From Chitinophaga niabensis (GTDB taxonomy: Bacteria; Bacteroidota; Bacteroidia; Chitinophagales; Chitinophagaceae), in assembly GCF_039545795.1 (NCBI RefSeq), contig NZ_CP154260.1:2361001-2425000 (forward strand): 64,000 nucleotides of DNA, written 5' to 3'. This document shows, one piece after another, positions 1 through 10,100 of this stretch; position 1 is the first letter of the stretch, and each line of letters opens with the position of its first letter. Made by a program: the position numbers and the translations under genes. The notes beneath the pieces were generated by a model. The model ran no database searches. It was given only the letters and a program-made list of their open reading frames with translations, and was not told the origin of the DNA.

Positions 1-68
1 CATGCATAGAATGACGTGACAACAAAAGCGAAAAAGAAGAGTGTAAAAAATATCTTATTCATGATCAT
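1..68 (-). CDS. N-terminus of a secreted protein (partial, cut by window edge)
   Basis: Reading leftwards, an open frame starts at position 68 or, in the same frame, at 62 and runs off the window. From the second ATG it reads MNKIFFTLFFFAFVVTSFYA, a typical signal peptide: one Lys, then a long hydrophobic stretch. The ATG at 68 overlaps the TAA stop of the TonB receptor gene upstream (TAATG), so the two genes are probably translationally coupled and belong to one operon. A secreted or surface partner of the receptor is the natural guess, but nothing of the mature protein is visible, so no function can be given. Confidence 0.6.
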   Translation of the reverse strand, partial: MIMNKIFFTLFFFAFVVTSFYA

Positions 69-3000
69 TAAAAATTGTAAGTGATGTTTAAGCTCACATT
101 TCTGCCTTTGAACCATTTATGATAAACGAAGTCCAGATCTTTATTGAAGGACGTTCCTTTGGGATCATGGTTGGGGTTTGGATTTTTTGCCTGATCTTCC
201 GCGGAATCAAACAGAAAACGCCCTCCCTCGTAACCTGCTGATGGGGTTGCTTTTACGTTTTGATAGATGATGAAGTCCTGCTGAAGCAGATCACTGATAT
301 TGAGCCTGATCTGCATTTTATTCTTCAGCAATGTGGTACTTAACTGCAGGTCTATTACATCGCGTGCATTTTCGTACTGATCCTGCCAGGGATTAAAACC
401 GGCGTTCGATATTCTCTTCCCGAAGCGGTTGTATGTTACATTTATACTGAGCAGGTTATCGAAATAACCGATCCCTCCGTTTACGACATAGGGAGAAAGC
501 CCCTGTAACGGACGGTCGCGGTTTCCCGATGGTGCCTGCCCCGGAGCTGACCCTGCATCTGCTGCGGCCTTTAACAAAGACTGTGCATCATACACTACAT
601 TCGCTTTCATCCATGAGCCATTCCCGCTGATATATAACTTTTTTAACCAGGCTGCGGAAGGCTTCATAAAACCAAGCGACTTCCTGAAGTCTACTTCAAC
701 CCCTATGTTCGTTGACTTTTCCAGGTTGAAATAGAATAAGTTTAATTGCCCCCCGGCAGGCGAAGCCACTACTTCTACAGGATGTTTGAATTTTTTGTAG
801 AATCCGGATACGGAGATAACCTCTCCAGGCCCTGGATAATACTCATACCTGATATCCATATTGGTGATGCCGGCATCTTTTAAATTACCCGCTCCCCTGT
901 AAGAAGTTCTGTCCCTGAAATCATAGTAGATAAAAGGAGCTCTTTCCCTGAAATCAGACCTGGCAACTGTGTTTGAATATGCTGCTCTCAGGTTCATTTT
1001 TTTAGTGAGGCTATAGACCAGGTTGAAGGAGGGCAGCCAATCTGTTTTACGGTATTTCACCAAAGTATCCACCGGATTACCTGTTGCTTTATTGTAAGAA
1101 ATACCGTTCACATCCATGGCATTATTTTCCATACGCAAACCACCAATAAAGCGGAATTTTTTCAGGAAATTGATGTCTGCCATTACATAAGCGGCATGCA
1201 ACTGCTGATCACCCTGGTAATCCTCTCCGTCATCGCCGGCGCTAATGGAAACAAAACGGTACGTGAGGTACCCTGGTTTCAGTAAGCTTTGTAGTTCGTA
1301 ATCTGGCATTCCAAATACCGCCTCATCAATAGCAGCTCTGTTACCCTTCTGATCATAGAACATCCTCATGGCTAAGGACTTGAAGTCCGCCTTACGGAAA
1401 GCGCCCGCATAACCCGCTTTGATCAGCTGACTGGCTTCTCCTACCTTGAACGGAACCGTAAAATTCGCTGCTACGTTTTGTCTTTTTTCTTCAAGGGCGG
1501 AGTTAAAGATTGCGTTACCCCTGTTAATAAAACCAGTTACTTCATTCAACATATACTCATGGTACCCTTTGGGGCCATACGCCTGGTATCCCAGTACGGA
1601 ACGGGTATCCGGCTGGTCCCTGTGCACGGAGATATAATCAGCAGACCAATCCATTTTCAGGTGCTTGTGCAGCTGATGTTCACCTTCCAGCCTGCTCTGC
1701 CACAGATCATTGATCAGCACCATGTCTGAATAATACAATACATCATCGCCTTCTATATTAGTAGTTACCTTGAAGTTGAATTCCTTTCCATAGCTGACGG
1801 CAGATTCATGGCTGAATCTCCTGTTAAAAAGATTCTTCAGCACTACTTTATGGTTTTTGTTTTGAAATCCTATGTTTGCCAGGGCGCCTACCGCGGTATT
1901 AAAAGTATATGTATTCGCACTGTCATAATAGTAATAAGAAGGTTGATAGCGCTGATCGTCTATTACGTTTTCCTCATGCCGGTAAGTCCCGGCCAATGTC
2001 ACACCCAGGGAAGCGGCATCCCTGAGATGGATCTTTCTGCCAATTGCCAGCTGGTAGTTCTGTACCGGAGAATAACCATATTTATTCAATCCCCAGTTAT
2101 TGGGAATGCGGGCGTTCATTGCGCTGGTGCTCACATTATCTCCTGCTGAAAAAGCTTTCCTGTACGCATCGCGGGACCAGTCTTTTTCCCACCATGTGCG
2201 CCTGCCGTCGTCCATGCCAAGATATTCTTTATTCCCTCTCTGTGTTGAATACAGGGACTTTCCCGTACTATTGGTATTTATTCCACTTCCTACGGTAATG
2301 GTGGCAAAGTTTTCTGCAGGAATATCTTTTGTGTTCACCTGTACTAATCCTCCTGCAAATTCTGCCGGCATATCCGGGGTAGCCGTTTTATTTACAATAA
2401 CGTTGTCGATAAGGCTGCTTGGAATAATGTCGAATGAAAAGTTTCTGCGGTTGGGTTCTGTACTGGGCAGGTTGGATCCATTCAGGATCATGCTGTTGTA
2501 CCGTTCACTCAGGCCACGCACCGTAACGAATTTGTCGTCCTGCACCGTGAGGCCGCTTACACGTTTCAATACCTGCGCTGCGTTGTTATCCGGTGTAGCC
2601 CTGATCTGCTCGGCGCTGATGCCATCGCTCACAGCAGCATTATTTTTCTGCCTGAGATACAAGGCGGTTGCGCTTTCCTTTTTGGCTGAGGCCGTTACCA
2701 CTACGGTTTCCAGTTGTCCTTTTTTCCATTCCAGCGTGGCATTCAGCTGAAAGGTCTGGTTGCTCTTCACTACCACATCCGTGATCACCTTGGTGCCATA
2801 TCCAACGTAACTGACAGTAGCTGTATAGTTACCTGCGGGAAGCGGAACAGTGAAAGCGCCGTTTATGTTTGTAGTGGTTCCCTTGTCAGCGATCCTTACA
2901 GTAGCGCCGGCAACAGGCTGTCCGTTTTCTCCATCGATGATCTTACCGGTTACCATGCCGTTTTTTTGAGCAGGGCTGGAGCTGGCTGGTTTATAATCCG

Positions 3001-3349
3001 GATGCAGAGAAAGAAAGATCAGGTTTCCTTTGATGCTGTAAACCAGCGGGCTTTTCTCAAAGATCTGGTTCAGCACAGTGGTTAATGCAGCATCCTGTAA
3101 GGAGAATGTAATGTTTTTACCATAAGCCAGTAGCGTGTTTTCTGAATAGGAAAAATTTAAGCCCGTTTGTTTTTCAATGCTGTTGCAGGCTTCCCGGAGA
3201 GGTGTGTTTTTAAATTGTACAGATATTTTTTTGTTTACTTGCTGCGCCCAGAGGCCAGTGCTGAATAACAGCAGACATCCCAGGCAGAGGGCATAGATCA
3301 TTTTTTCAGGCAATGGGATGCCACAATACCTCTTTCGCTTTTTTTTCAT
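68..3349 (-). CDS. TonB-dependent outer-membrane receptor with STN domain
   Basis: This is an outer-membrane receptor for energy-dependent uptake of an unknown ligand. The start at 3349 (MKKKRKRYCG) is preferred to one 12 codons upstream because it begins a clean signal peptide ending near GLWAQQ. After it come an STN domain (about residues 35-100, starting near KKISVQFKNTPL), a carboxypeptidase-regulatory-like beta-sandwich (about 130-205), a plug domain (about 240-340, with VRGLSERYNSMILNG and EFAGGLVQVNTKD), and a long beta-barrel ending in the aromatic residue of NITYNF. It lacks the SusC signature and no SusD follows, so it resembles FecA-like receptors more than glycan importers. STN receptors pass a signal to a FecR protein, and the sigma and FecR genes lie just upstream on the same strand. 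Confidence 0.9.
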   Translation of the reverse strand: MKKKRKRYCGIPLPEKMIYALCLGCLLLFSTGLWAQQVNKKISVQFKNTPLREACNSIEKQTGLNFSYSENTLLAYGKNITFSLQDAALTTVLNQIFEKSPLVYSIKGNLIFLSLHPDYKPASSSPAQKNGMVTGKIIDGENGQPVAGATVRIADKGTTTNINGAFTVPLPAGNYTATVSYVGYGTKVITDVVVKSNQTFQLNATLEWKKGQLETVVVTASAKKESATALYLRQKNNAAVSDGISAEQIRATPDNNAAQVLKRVSGLTVQDDKFVTVRGLSERYNSMILNGSNLPSTEPNRRNFSFDIIPSSLIDNVIVNKTATPDMPAEFAGGLVQVNTKDIPAENFATITVGSGINTNSTGKSLYSTQRGNKEYLGMDDGRRTWWEKDWSRDAYRKAFSAGDNVSTSAMNARIPNNWGLNKYGYSPVQNYQLAIGRKIHLRDAASLGVTLAGTYRHEENVIDDQRYQPSYYYYDSANTYTFNTAVGALANIGFQNKNHKVVLKNLFNRRFSHESAVSYGKEFNFKVTTNIEGDDVLYYSDMVLINDLWQSRLEGEHQLHKHLKMDWSADYISVHRDQPDTRSVLGYQAYGPKGYHEYMLNEVTGFINRGNAIFNSALEEKRQNVAANFTVPFKVGEASQLIKAGYAGAFRKADFKSLAMRMFYDQKGNRAAIDEAVFGMPDYELQSLLKPGYLTYRFVSISAGDDGEDYQGDQQLHAAYVMADINFLKKFRFIGGLRMENNAMDVNGISYNKATGNPVDTLVKYRKTDWLPSFNLVYSLTKKMNLRAAYSNTVARSDFRERAPFIYYDFRDRTSYRGAGNLKDAGITNMDIRYEYYPGPGEVISVSGFYKKFKHPVEVVASPAGGQLNLFYFNLEKSTNIGVEVDFRKSLGFMKPSAAWLKKLYISGNGSWMKANVVYDAQSLLKAAADAGSAPGQAPSGNRDRPLQGLSPYVVNGGIGYFDNLLSINVTYNRFGKRISNAGFNPWQDQYENARDVIDLQLSTTLLKNKMQIRLNISDLLQQDFIIYQNVKATPSAGYEGGRFLFDSAEDQAKNPNPNHDPKGTSFNKDLDFVYHKWFKGRNVSLNITYNF

Positions 3350-3379
3350 ACTTTTAATTGTTGTTTGTGTTATTGAAAT

Positions 3380-3410
3380 AACCACCTTTGGATTCCCGTC
3401 CCCGGTGGTT
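3380..3410 (-). promoter_or_regulatory. Hairpin in the leader of the TonB receptor gene
   Basis: AACCACC (3380-3386) and GGTGGTT (3404-3410) form a 7-bp inverted repeat 30 bases before the receptor start. A second inverted repeat (TCCGCT/AGCGGA, near 3436-3458) lies just after the FecR stop. Either could set the ratio of receptor to FecR by mRNA folding or stability. Function is inferred from position only. Confidence 0.35.
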
Positions 3411-3459
3411 TTGATCTAATACATACTTTATTTCCGCTTCTGTTACAGGAGCGGATTTT

Positions 3460-4461
3460 TTATTTTATCAATACTTCTTTTCCTGAATTTTTTAGCGTAA
3501 CACCCGCAGTGATGGAAATAATGTCCAGCGCTTCTGCTGCCGTTGCATTATCGATAACAGTAGTGATCAATATATCGGCTGTTTGTGGTTGGGAAAACCG
3601 GATGGTGATGCCATAATACTGCTCTAACTCCCTTGCAACATCTCCTAACCTTTGCTTATGGAATGTAAGGATGCCTTGCCGCCATCCACCGATCGGTGCT
3701 GTATCAGGGAGCGTTTGAACGTTTGATCTTTTGTCAGCAATAGTAAAGTTTAACTCCTGCTGCTGAGTGAGGGAAGCGATAACACTATCCTTTGGATGGT
3801 CATGTTCTACTACATTTACTGCTCCTTCGGCAACAGCTACTTTGACAACTGGTTCAGTGATACGGTAGCGGACATTAAACACGGTACCTATATCCACCGT
3901 GGTAAGGGAGCCGGTCTGAACATTGAACGGATGTGCTCCGCCGTGTTTTACGATAAAATAGGCTTCACCTTCCAGGATAATGTTCCGGTTAGTAATACCA
4001 TAATTTTTATTGTACCGGAGATCGCTGGCTGCGTTGAGGTATACCTGAGAGCTGTCCGGCAATACAATTTCCGTTCTTTTCCCGGCTTCATTATGCAGGT
4101 ACACCCATTCATTTTCCAGCTTTACCTGTTGCTGGTGTTGCCAGCCTGCCCAGGCTATGGCCCCAACGAATATAGCAGCAGCTGCTGCCTGCCACCAGCG
4201 GGGGCTTATGATCCGTTTTACAGGAGCCGGTGCAGCAGGCTGAACGAGTGTCAGAAATTGCCGGTATTTACCGGCGGCTCCAGGTTCCGGTTCAAAGGTT
4301 TCCGCGGAAACCTGCTGCCAGTCTGCATGAAGCCACTCATCAAGACTTTCCTGGTAAGCAGGGTTGTGCAAATACTGCCGGATAAGATCCAATTGCTCTT
4401 TGGTGCAGTGACCGTCTACATATAACCGGAGTAATTGTTTATCTACAGGTAATGATTGCAT
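3460..4461 (-). CDS. FecR-family anti-sigma factor
   Basis: FecR-type inner-membrane regulator that binds an ECF sigma factor and releases or activates it when the outer-membrane receptor is loaded. The N-terminal cytoplasmic part (about 1-85) is rich in charged and aromatic residues. A single membrane helix follows near residues 87-107 (WWQAAAAAIFVGAIAWAGW). The periplasmic FecR domain covers about 125-235, with the usual sequence for high-level matching: KRTEIVLPDSSQVYLNA, LEGEAYFIVKH and FNVQTGSLTTVDIGTVFNV. A DUF4974-like C-terminal domain follows (about 260-333). Length is normal for the family. It lies 87 bases after the sigma gene and 110 bases before the receptor gene, the standard order. 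Confidence 0.92.
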   Translation of the reverse strand: MQSLPVDKQLLRLYVDGHCTKEQLDLIRQYLHNPAYQESLDEWLHADWQQVSAETFEPEPGAAGKYRQFLTLVQPAAPAPVKRIISPRWWQAAAAAIFVGAIAWAGWQHQQQVKLENEWVYLHNEAGKRTEIVLPDSSQVYLNAASDLRYNKNYGITNRNIILEGEAYFIVKHGGAHPFNVQTGSLTTVDIGTVFNVRYRITEPVVKVAVAEGAVNVVEHDHPKDSVIASLTQQQELNFTIADKRSNVQTLPDTAPIGGWRQGILTFHKQRLGDVARELEQYYGITIRFSQPQTADILITTVIDNATAAEALDIISITAGVTLKNSGKEVLIK

Positions 4462-4548
4462 ACAGGTAAAGTTTATAACACTTACCTATACATATCCTGT
4501 TTTTGTAAAACACCCCTATGGCGTAACAATTTGTTAATACGGAACCGG

Positions 4549-5103
4549 TTATAAAATAAGGGAGGCCAGGTATTGGGCGAGTTGAGCGCGTAATTGTTTT
4601 AGTGTGGCGGCAATCTGGTTTTCAACTGTTTTCGGGGAGATATTTAGTTGTTCGGCTATTTCCCGGTAGCTAAGATTTTGCTCCCGGTGGAGCAGGAAGA
4701 TCCGGCGGCGTTGTTCCGGCAGCTTGCTGAGGCTTTCCTGGTAATGCTGCACTAATTCCTTGTATAAAACAGGATCATTAGCCCCGGTTGGGTCGGAGAG
4801 TTCTCCCGCTGCATCCAGGCCAAGCAAACCATCCATCTTTTTGTACCAGGCTTTTATCAAACGGTGACGGGCAATGGTAAACAGGTAATTTTCAAACGTG
4901 GCAGGGTTAGTAATGGAACGTTTGTTTTGCCAGACTTTTACCAACACTTCTGTGGTAATATCTTCTGCTGCAGCTTCATTTTTGAGATAGCGGAAAGTAT
5001 AACGCAGCAATCTTGGCTGGAAATAATAAAACACCGCTTCAAAAGCAGTGTCATCCCCTTGCAGCCATCGCTCAACAAAACCTGAAATACCCTCTTGAAG
5101 CAT
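4549..5103 (-). CDS. ECF RNA polymerase sigma factor (RpoE/FecI type)
   Basis: Alternative sigma factor of the extracytoplasmic function class, 184 residues. Region 2 is visible in the first half (FEAVFYYFQPRLLRYTFRYL, then AAAEDITTEVLVKVWQNK), and region 4 with its helix-turn-helix in the second half (LPEQRRRIFLLHREQNLSYREIAEQLNISPKTVENQI). It is first in a minus-strand unit with FecR and the TonB receptor and probably drives transcription of the receptor. Its start lies about 156 bases from that of a second, divergent sigma factor. Confidence 0.93.
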   Translation of the reverse strand: MLQEGISGFVERWLQGDDTAFEAVFYYFQPRLLRYTFRYLKNEAAAEDITTEVLVKVWQNKRSITNPATFENYLFTIARHRLIKAWYKKMDGLLGLDAAGELSDPTGANDPVLYKELVQHYQESLSKLPEQRRRIFLLHREQNLSYREIAEQLNISPKTVENQIAATLKQLRAQLAQYLASLIL

Positions 5104-5259
5104 ATTGCGGTTACACTATTAACTGCGCAAAGAAAAGAACTTTTATTATATCCTGGCAAAAAAGAACGTTATCCTGATATTATACTATTTGGTTGGATTT
5201 AAGGAAAACTATACCTTGTATCAATAAATACCAACTTTTTGATCAACAGTGAACACGAT

Positions 5260-5802
5260 ATGGAATGGAGCCGTATGAAAAACGGTGATCCAGCCGCCCT
5301 TGAAGCTATTTACAGGGCTCACATCAGATCGTTGGTGCGGTATGGCTTAAAACTCACTCATGATCTTGACCTGATCAGGGATAGTATCCAGGACCTCTTC
5401 CTGGAGATCTGGCGCAACCGGGAGAACCTCGCAGATACTTCCCATCCTAAATTCTATCTTTTCAGGGCTTTACGGAACAAACTATCCAAAGCGCAAACAA
5501 AGCAATCCTTTGTGAGCGAAAATGAGCTGCGTCTTGCTTCAGACAGTCTCCTGGAAGAATATGTGGAATTAACCATCACCGCCAGGGAAACAGAGGCCGA
5601 GAACCGGCAGGCCCTGAAACAATTGTTACATAAACTACCCCAGCGGCAGCAGGAAGCCGTTTATCTCCGCTTTTACCAGAACATCCCCTACGAACGCATT
5701 GCGGAACTGATGAGTATGAATTACCAGTCCGTTTTAAACCTCATGCAGCGGGCCCTGAGGGCTTTAAGGAAAGAATATACCCCCCGTTCCTCCAAAGACT
5801 AA
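5260..5802 (+). CDS. ECF RNA polymerase sigma factor (second, divergent)
   Basis: A second ECF sigma factor. ATG at 5260 (MEWSRMKNGDPAALEAIY) is preferred to an in-frame TTG at 5239 because the conserved part begins there. Region 2 contains LIRDSIQDLFLEIWRNRENL, and region 4 contains LPQRQQEAVYLRFYQNIPYERIAELMSMNYQSVLNL. It is first in a plus-strand set with FecR, SusC and SusD, and probably controls that set. The protein is clearly different from the sigma factor transcribed in the opposite direction, so the two systems are not a simple duplication. No clear TTTG/TAnnTTTG promoter pair could be fixed between them. Confidence 0.92.
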   Translation: MEWSRMKNGDPAALEAIYRAHIRSLVRYGLKLTHDLDLIRDSIQDLFLEIWRNRENLADTSHPKFYLFRALRNKLSKAQTKQSFVSENELRLASDSLLEEYVELTITARETEAENRQALKQLLHKLPQRQQEAVYLRFYQNIPYERIAELMSMNYQSVLNLMQRALRALRKEYTPRSSKD

Positions 5803-5872
5803 AAAAAACTTTTCCAAAAGTGAGTATCCAGGTAAGAAAACAGACATTACCTTATATAGACCTTGCTATTTC

Positions 5873-6934
5873 ATGGACCATCAGGAGGAGAAAATACATG
5901 CATTATTACTGGATAACCGGTTCGTAGACTGGGTGATCAATCCGCAAAGCCCCTATGCCGGCTACTGGCTGCACTGGGCTGCAACGGACCCGGAACATGC
6001 ATGGTTGCTGGAAGAAGCAAAACATTTTCTCCTGGAAATGAGGCTGGCAGAAGAAGAGGGGCAGCAGGAACTGAGTGAGGTACAGCTGGAACAAATGCTG
6101 GACCGTATCCGTGAAGAGATAAGGCCGGCCCCTCAAAAGAGAAACATCGCAAAATACTGGTACATGGCCGCGGCTATGCTGGCAGGAGCCATTGCATTGA
6201 CCCTGTTTATGTATGCTCCCAAACAGAACACCATCACAGGCACAGATAAAAAAGAGGCCTATTCCACAGATGTGATCCGGTACAATGGCAACAAAGAAGA
6301 TGAACTGCTCTTTCTGCCGGATGGTTCCAAAGTAGTGCTGGCAAAAGGCGCAAGGATCTCTTATAATATGCTCATGAATGGCAGCAAAAGGGAAGTAACC
6401 CTGTCCGGCGAAGCATTCTTTGATGTGGCTAAAAATGCAGAACAACCTTTTTATATCTATACACAGAACGTTGTGGTAAAGGTACTCGGTACCAGTTTTA
6501 AAGTAACGGCATCCGGCAACCAGGAGTCAGTAGCAGTTAAAACAGGTAAAGTATCCGTTTACCTCAAAGGGCAGGACCTTGAGCAGTCTGCCGCCCGGAT
6601 TGTACTGCCACAGCAGGTATGCAGGTACCCGGGAAGCGGTAAGGAACTGATCACAGAAACATTTACAGATAAATTGCAGATTGCCGGCGGGCTGGAAAAA
6701 GCCAGGAGCTATAATTTTGAAGATGCCCCGCTGGACTCCGTTATCAATACCCTGGAGAAAATGTATGCTATCCCCATACAATATAATGCAGATACCTTTG
6801 CAGGCTGCTTTATAACAATATCATTGGGCGATGAAAGCCTCGAAGAGATCTTAAAAGTTATTACAAGAACAGTGGACGCATCTTATAGTTACAGCGGCTA
6901 TGGCATAACGTTAAAGGGAAAAGGATGCCGCTAA
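5873..6934 (+). CDS. FecR-family anti-sigma factor (partner of the second sigma)
   Basis: Membrane anti-sigma regulator, 353 residues. The cytoplasmic N-terminal part (about 1-90) contains NPQSPYAGYWLHWAATDPEH. One transmembrane helix lies near 94-113 (YWYMAAAMLAGAIALTLFMY). The periplasmic FecR domain follows (about 140-235), with DELLFLPDGSKVVLAKGARI, TLSGEAFFDVAKN and VVVKVLGTSFKV. The C-terminal DUF4974-like domain includes YNFEDAPLDSVINTLEKMY. It should receive the signal from the STN domain of the SusC protein encoded next. Confidence 0.92.
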   Translation: MDHQEEKIHALLLDNRFVDWVINPQSPYAGYWLHWAATDPEHAWLLEEAKHFLLEMRLAEEEGQQELSEVQLEQMLDRIREEIRPAPQKRNIAKYWYMAAAMLAGAIALTLFMYAPKQNTITGTDKKEAYSTDVIRYNGNKEDELLFLPDGSKVVLAKGARISYNMLMNGSKREVTLSGEAFFDVAKNAEQPFYIYTQNVVVKVLGTSFKVTASGNQESVAVKTGKVSVYLKGQDLEQSAARIVLPQQVCRYPGSGKELITETFTDKLQIAGGLEKARSYNFEDAPLDSVINTLEKMYAIPIQYNADTFAGCFITISLGDESLEEILKVITRTVDASYSYSGYGITLKGKGCR

Positions 6935-7131
6935 GAATTTAGTTTTACAGACAGGAATGAGCACGTTTATTAAACATCAGTAACAGCTAACGTTAACAAA
7001 CTCAGAAACTAAACAACAAGTATGGATTAACAACCAAAATCAGGGCGCCCGCTCTTGAAAGGGCCTCCTATGCACTATTCCATAGGTGTTCCCGCACCTT
7101 ATTAAATCACGCTACTAAATCGTTTTATGTT
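6935..7131 (+). promoter_or_regulatory. Structured leader before susC
   Basis: About 200 bases separate fecR from susC. Near the end lie CCTATG (7067-7072) with CATAGG (7081-7086), a 6-bp stem, and AGGTG (7084-7088) with CACCT (7095-7099). The two stems share bases 7084-7086, so they cannot fully form together. A GC-rich stretch (GGGCGCCCGCTCTTGAAAGG) precedes them. This looks like an mRNA leader that could adjust susC expression. The role is inferred. Confidence 0.4.
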
Positions 7132-10100
7132 ATGAAGAAAATTGGATTGTGTACTTACTCAGCTTCTTTTTTTATGAAAGCAGCCCTCATACATTATTTC
7201 CTGACCCTTGCATTCTTCGTAGGGGTACAGGCCGCGCCTGCAAACGGGCAGGGCATCCTGGATAAACGCATCTCCATCACTGTGGAGCGCGAATCCTTCA
7301 AAACCGTATTACAGAAAATAAGCCTCAAAGCCGGCGTGAAATTTTCCTATACACGCAATACACTTCCTGAAAAGGAAAAAGTAAGCGTGCTGGCAAAAGA
7401 TGAAACCCTGGAGAAAGTATTTACCAACCTGTTTGATCCCTTCGATATCGACTTTGAAGCCATTGGCAGCCAGGTAGTATTGCGGAAGCAAAAGCTCATG
7501 AGTGTACTGATGAACCAGGCACAAGGAAGCATTGCCACAGAGATCAATTTCAAACAGGTAAGAGGCACCATCAAAGATGTTAGCGGCAGCCCCATTCCTG
7601 GTGTAACAGTGAGCATTAAAGGAACTACAAAAGGTACTAACACAGATGGGAATGGTGATTTTCAGATAGAGGCGAATGAAGGAGATGTGCTGGTATTCTC
7701 TGCTATAGGCTTTAAACGCATTGAAATGAAAGTTGGGAGCGAAAGCTCGTACTCCGTGGTACTGGAAACCGATGAAAAAGCTCTAAGCGAAGTAGTGGTA
7801 ACGGCGATGGGCGTTAAACGTTCCCCGCGTTCACTCGGTTATTCGGTACAGAAAGTGGATGGCAGTAACATTACCATCGCACAGGCACCTACCATTGCCC
7901 AGGGGCTGATGGGAAAAGTAGCCGGTCTGAATATCAGCCAGGCATCCGGTGGGGTGGAAGGCGGTTCTTCCCGTCTCGTGATCCGTGGTAATACTACACT
8001 TACAGGTGATAACCGCGCACTCATTATTGTAGATGGTGTGGCACTTAATAATGACCCTGTTAATAACAATGCGAACAATGGTGGCGGTGGAGCCGTTGGT
8101 ACCCAGCAGGGTGCTGACGTCTCTGGTTATAACGACTGGGGTACCGGTCTGAATTTCATCAACCCGGAAGATATTGAAAATGTTACGGTGTTGAAAGGAC
8201 CCGCAGCAGCTGCTTTGTATGGCGCCAGGGGTGCAAACGGTGTGATCCTCGTTACCCGTAAGAAAGGGGAGAGAAGAAAAGGCCTGGGCGTGGATTACTC
8301 TTATTCCAGCCGCGCAACAAAAGTGTATGAATACCTGGATTTCCAGAATGACTTTGGTTCCGGCCTGGTGGGCGCTTTGTGGACAGCAGATCAGGGAAAA
8401 CAATTCCCTGTGAACGGTGCTGGTAAACGTTATCAGATAGGCACTTATTCCGGCAGTTATGCTGCAGGTGATTACAAAACAGGTGCTTACGGCATGCTGC
8501 CTTATGATAACAGCACGCAGGCATGGGACCTTTTTTCCTTCCCCAGCGGATTATCCTGGGGCCCTAAGTTCGACAATCAACCGGTGCTCTGGTATGATGG
8601 TGTAGAAAGACCTTACTCCGCACAGCCCAATAACTGGAAAGATTATTTTCCCAACGGTTCTGTAAACCAGCATAACGTGTCTATCTCCGGTGGCGGTGAT
8701 TTTGGTACCATCCGTGCTTCTTATACCAGGGATGATAGCAAAGCCAATATCCTGAACAGTAACTATAAGAGCAATATCTTCAATATCGGTTCCAGCATCA
8801 AGATCAGCAAAATGCTGAGTGCGGATATCACGGGTAGTTACGTTAACTACGAACGTTTGAATGCGCCACCGGTAGGAGCCGGAGCTTTTATGGCCGGTAT
8901 GTCTTATGCCGCAACAAGAGACTATCGCCCGGATGTGGAGAAGCTGAACAACTTTGCACCGGATGGTTCACAAAGGGACGTCACCAACTCCAGCAATTTC
9001 CCTGCTGGTTCTCCGCCATACCCTTATTATTCTTACATGGCCAATTCTTATTGGAACATCTATAAGAACAATACCGTTTTCAATCGTAATCAATTGTTAG
9101 GTAGCATCAAACTCACTGCCAACCTCACGGACTTTTTAACATTGATCACACAGGGAAGTATTGATAACTCAAATGATGGTACGGAGATCAGGGAGTATCC
9201 CAGGAACGTTCAGGGAACACAAGGTGCTTACAGGCAGGCCAATGCCCGCAATATGAGCCGTAACCTGAATGCGATGCTGAGATTGTACAAGGACAACCTC
9301 TTCGATAAACAATTTAATGCCAGTATCACCGGTGGTGTGGAATCTTACTACAGGAACGATTATACCGTGAGCAACAAAACAAAAGGTAACTTCATCAGTC
9401 CTTTTATTTTTGCATTGAATAACGGATCAGAAGCTCCTGAAGCAGCGCAGGAGATCCGGTATGCCAAGAAGATCAATTCAGGATTCGGATTTATAGACCT
9501 GTCTTTCAGGAATTATCTTTTCCTGCAGTTAACAGGTAGGAACGACTGGTCTTCCACACTTACAGATGGTACCAATTCTTACTTCTATCCATCCGTTAAT
9601 GCGAGTTATGTATTCTCGGATGGTATTCCGGGTGTACAGACCGCGCTGCCCTGGCTGAACTTTGGTAAATTAAGTCTCTCTTATGCGGAAACAGGTAGTG
9701 ATACAGACCCCTATTCTATCTTTAACGTATTAAATACAGCGGCATACAATCAACAGGCTGCACAAACCTTTCCCAGTAATTTAAAATTCCCCGGTGTTGC
9801 ACCGCAAAGGACCCGCCAGTATGAAGCCGGTTTAAGCCTGGGCATGTTCAATAATCGTGTGAACCTGGAGGTAACAGCGTACTCCATGAAAACGTTCAAC
9901 CAGATCCTTTCCAACAGTTTGCCGATGTCTTCCGGATTTACTTCGGTACAGCTCAACAAGGGATCTTTAGGTAATAAAGGCATTGAATTCATCATCAGCG
10001 CCAATCCCGTAAGTACCAATGATTTTTCCTGGAATATTTCATTGAATGGTGCACATGCACAGAACAAAGTGCTGGCACTGGATGAAGGTACAGATGCTAT

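Noticed and set aside
2100..2750. 216-codon plus-strand frame antisense to the TonB receptor gene
   Set aside because: It lies wholly inside a well-supported receptor gene on the other strand. Its protein has no domain and a composition typical of an out-of-frame reading.
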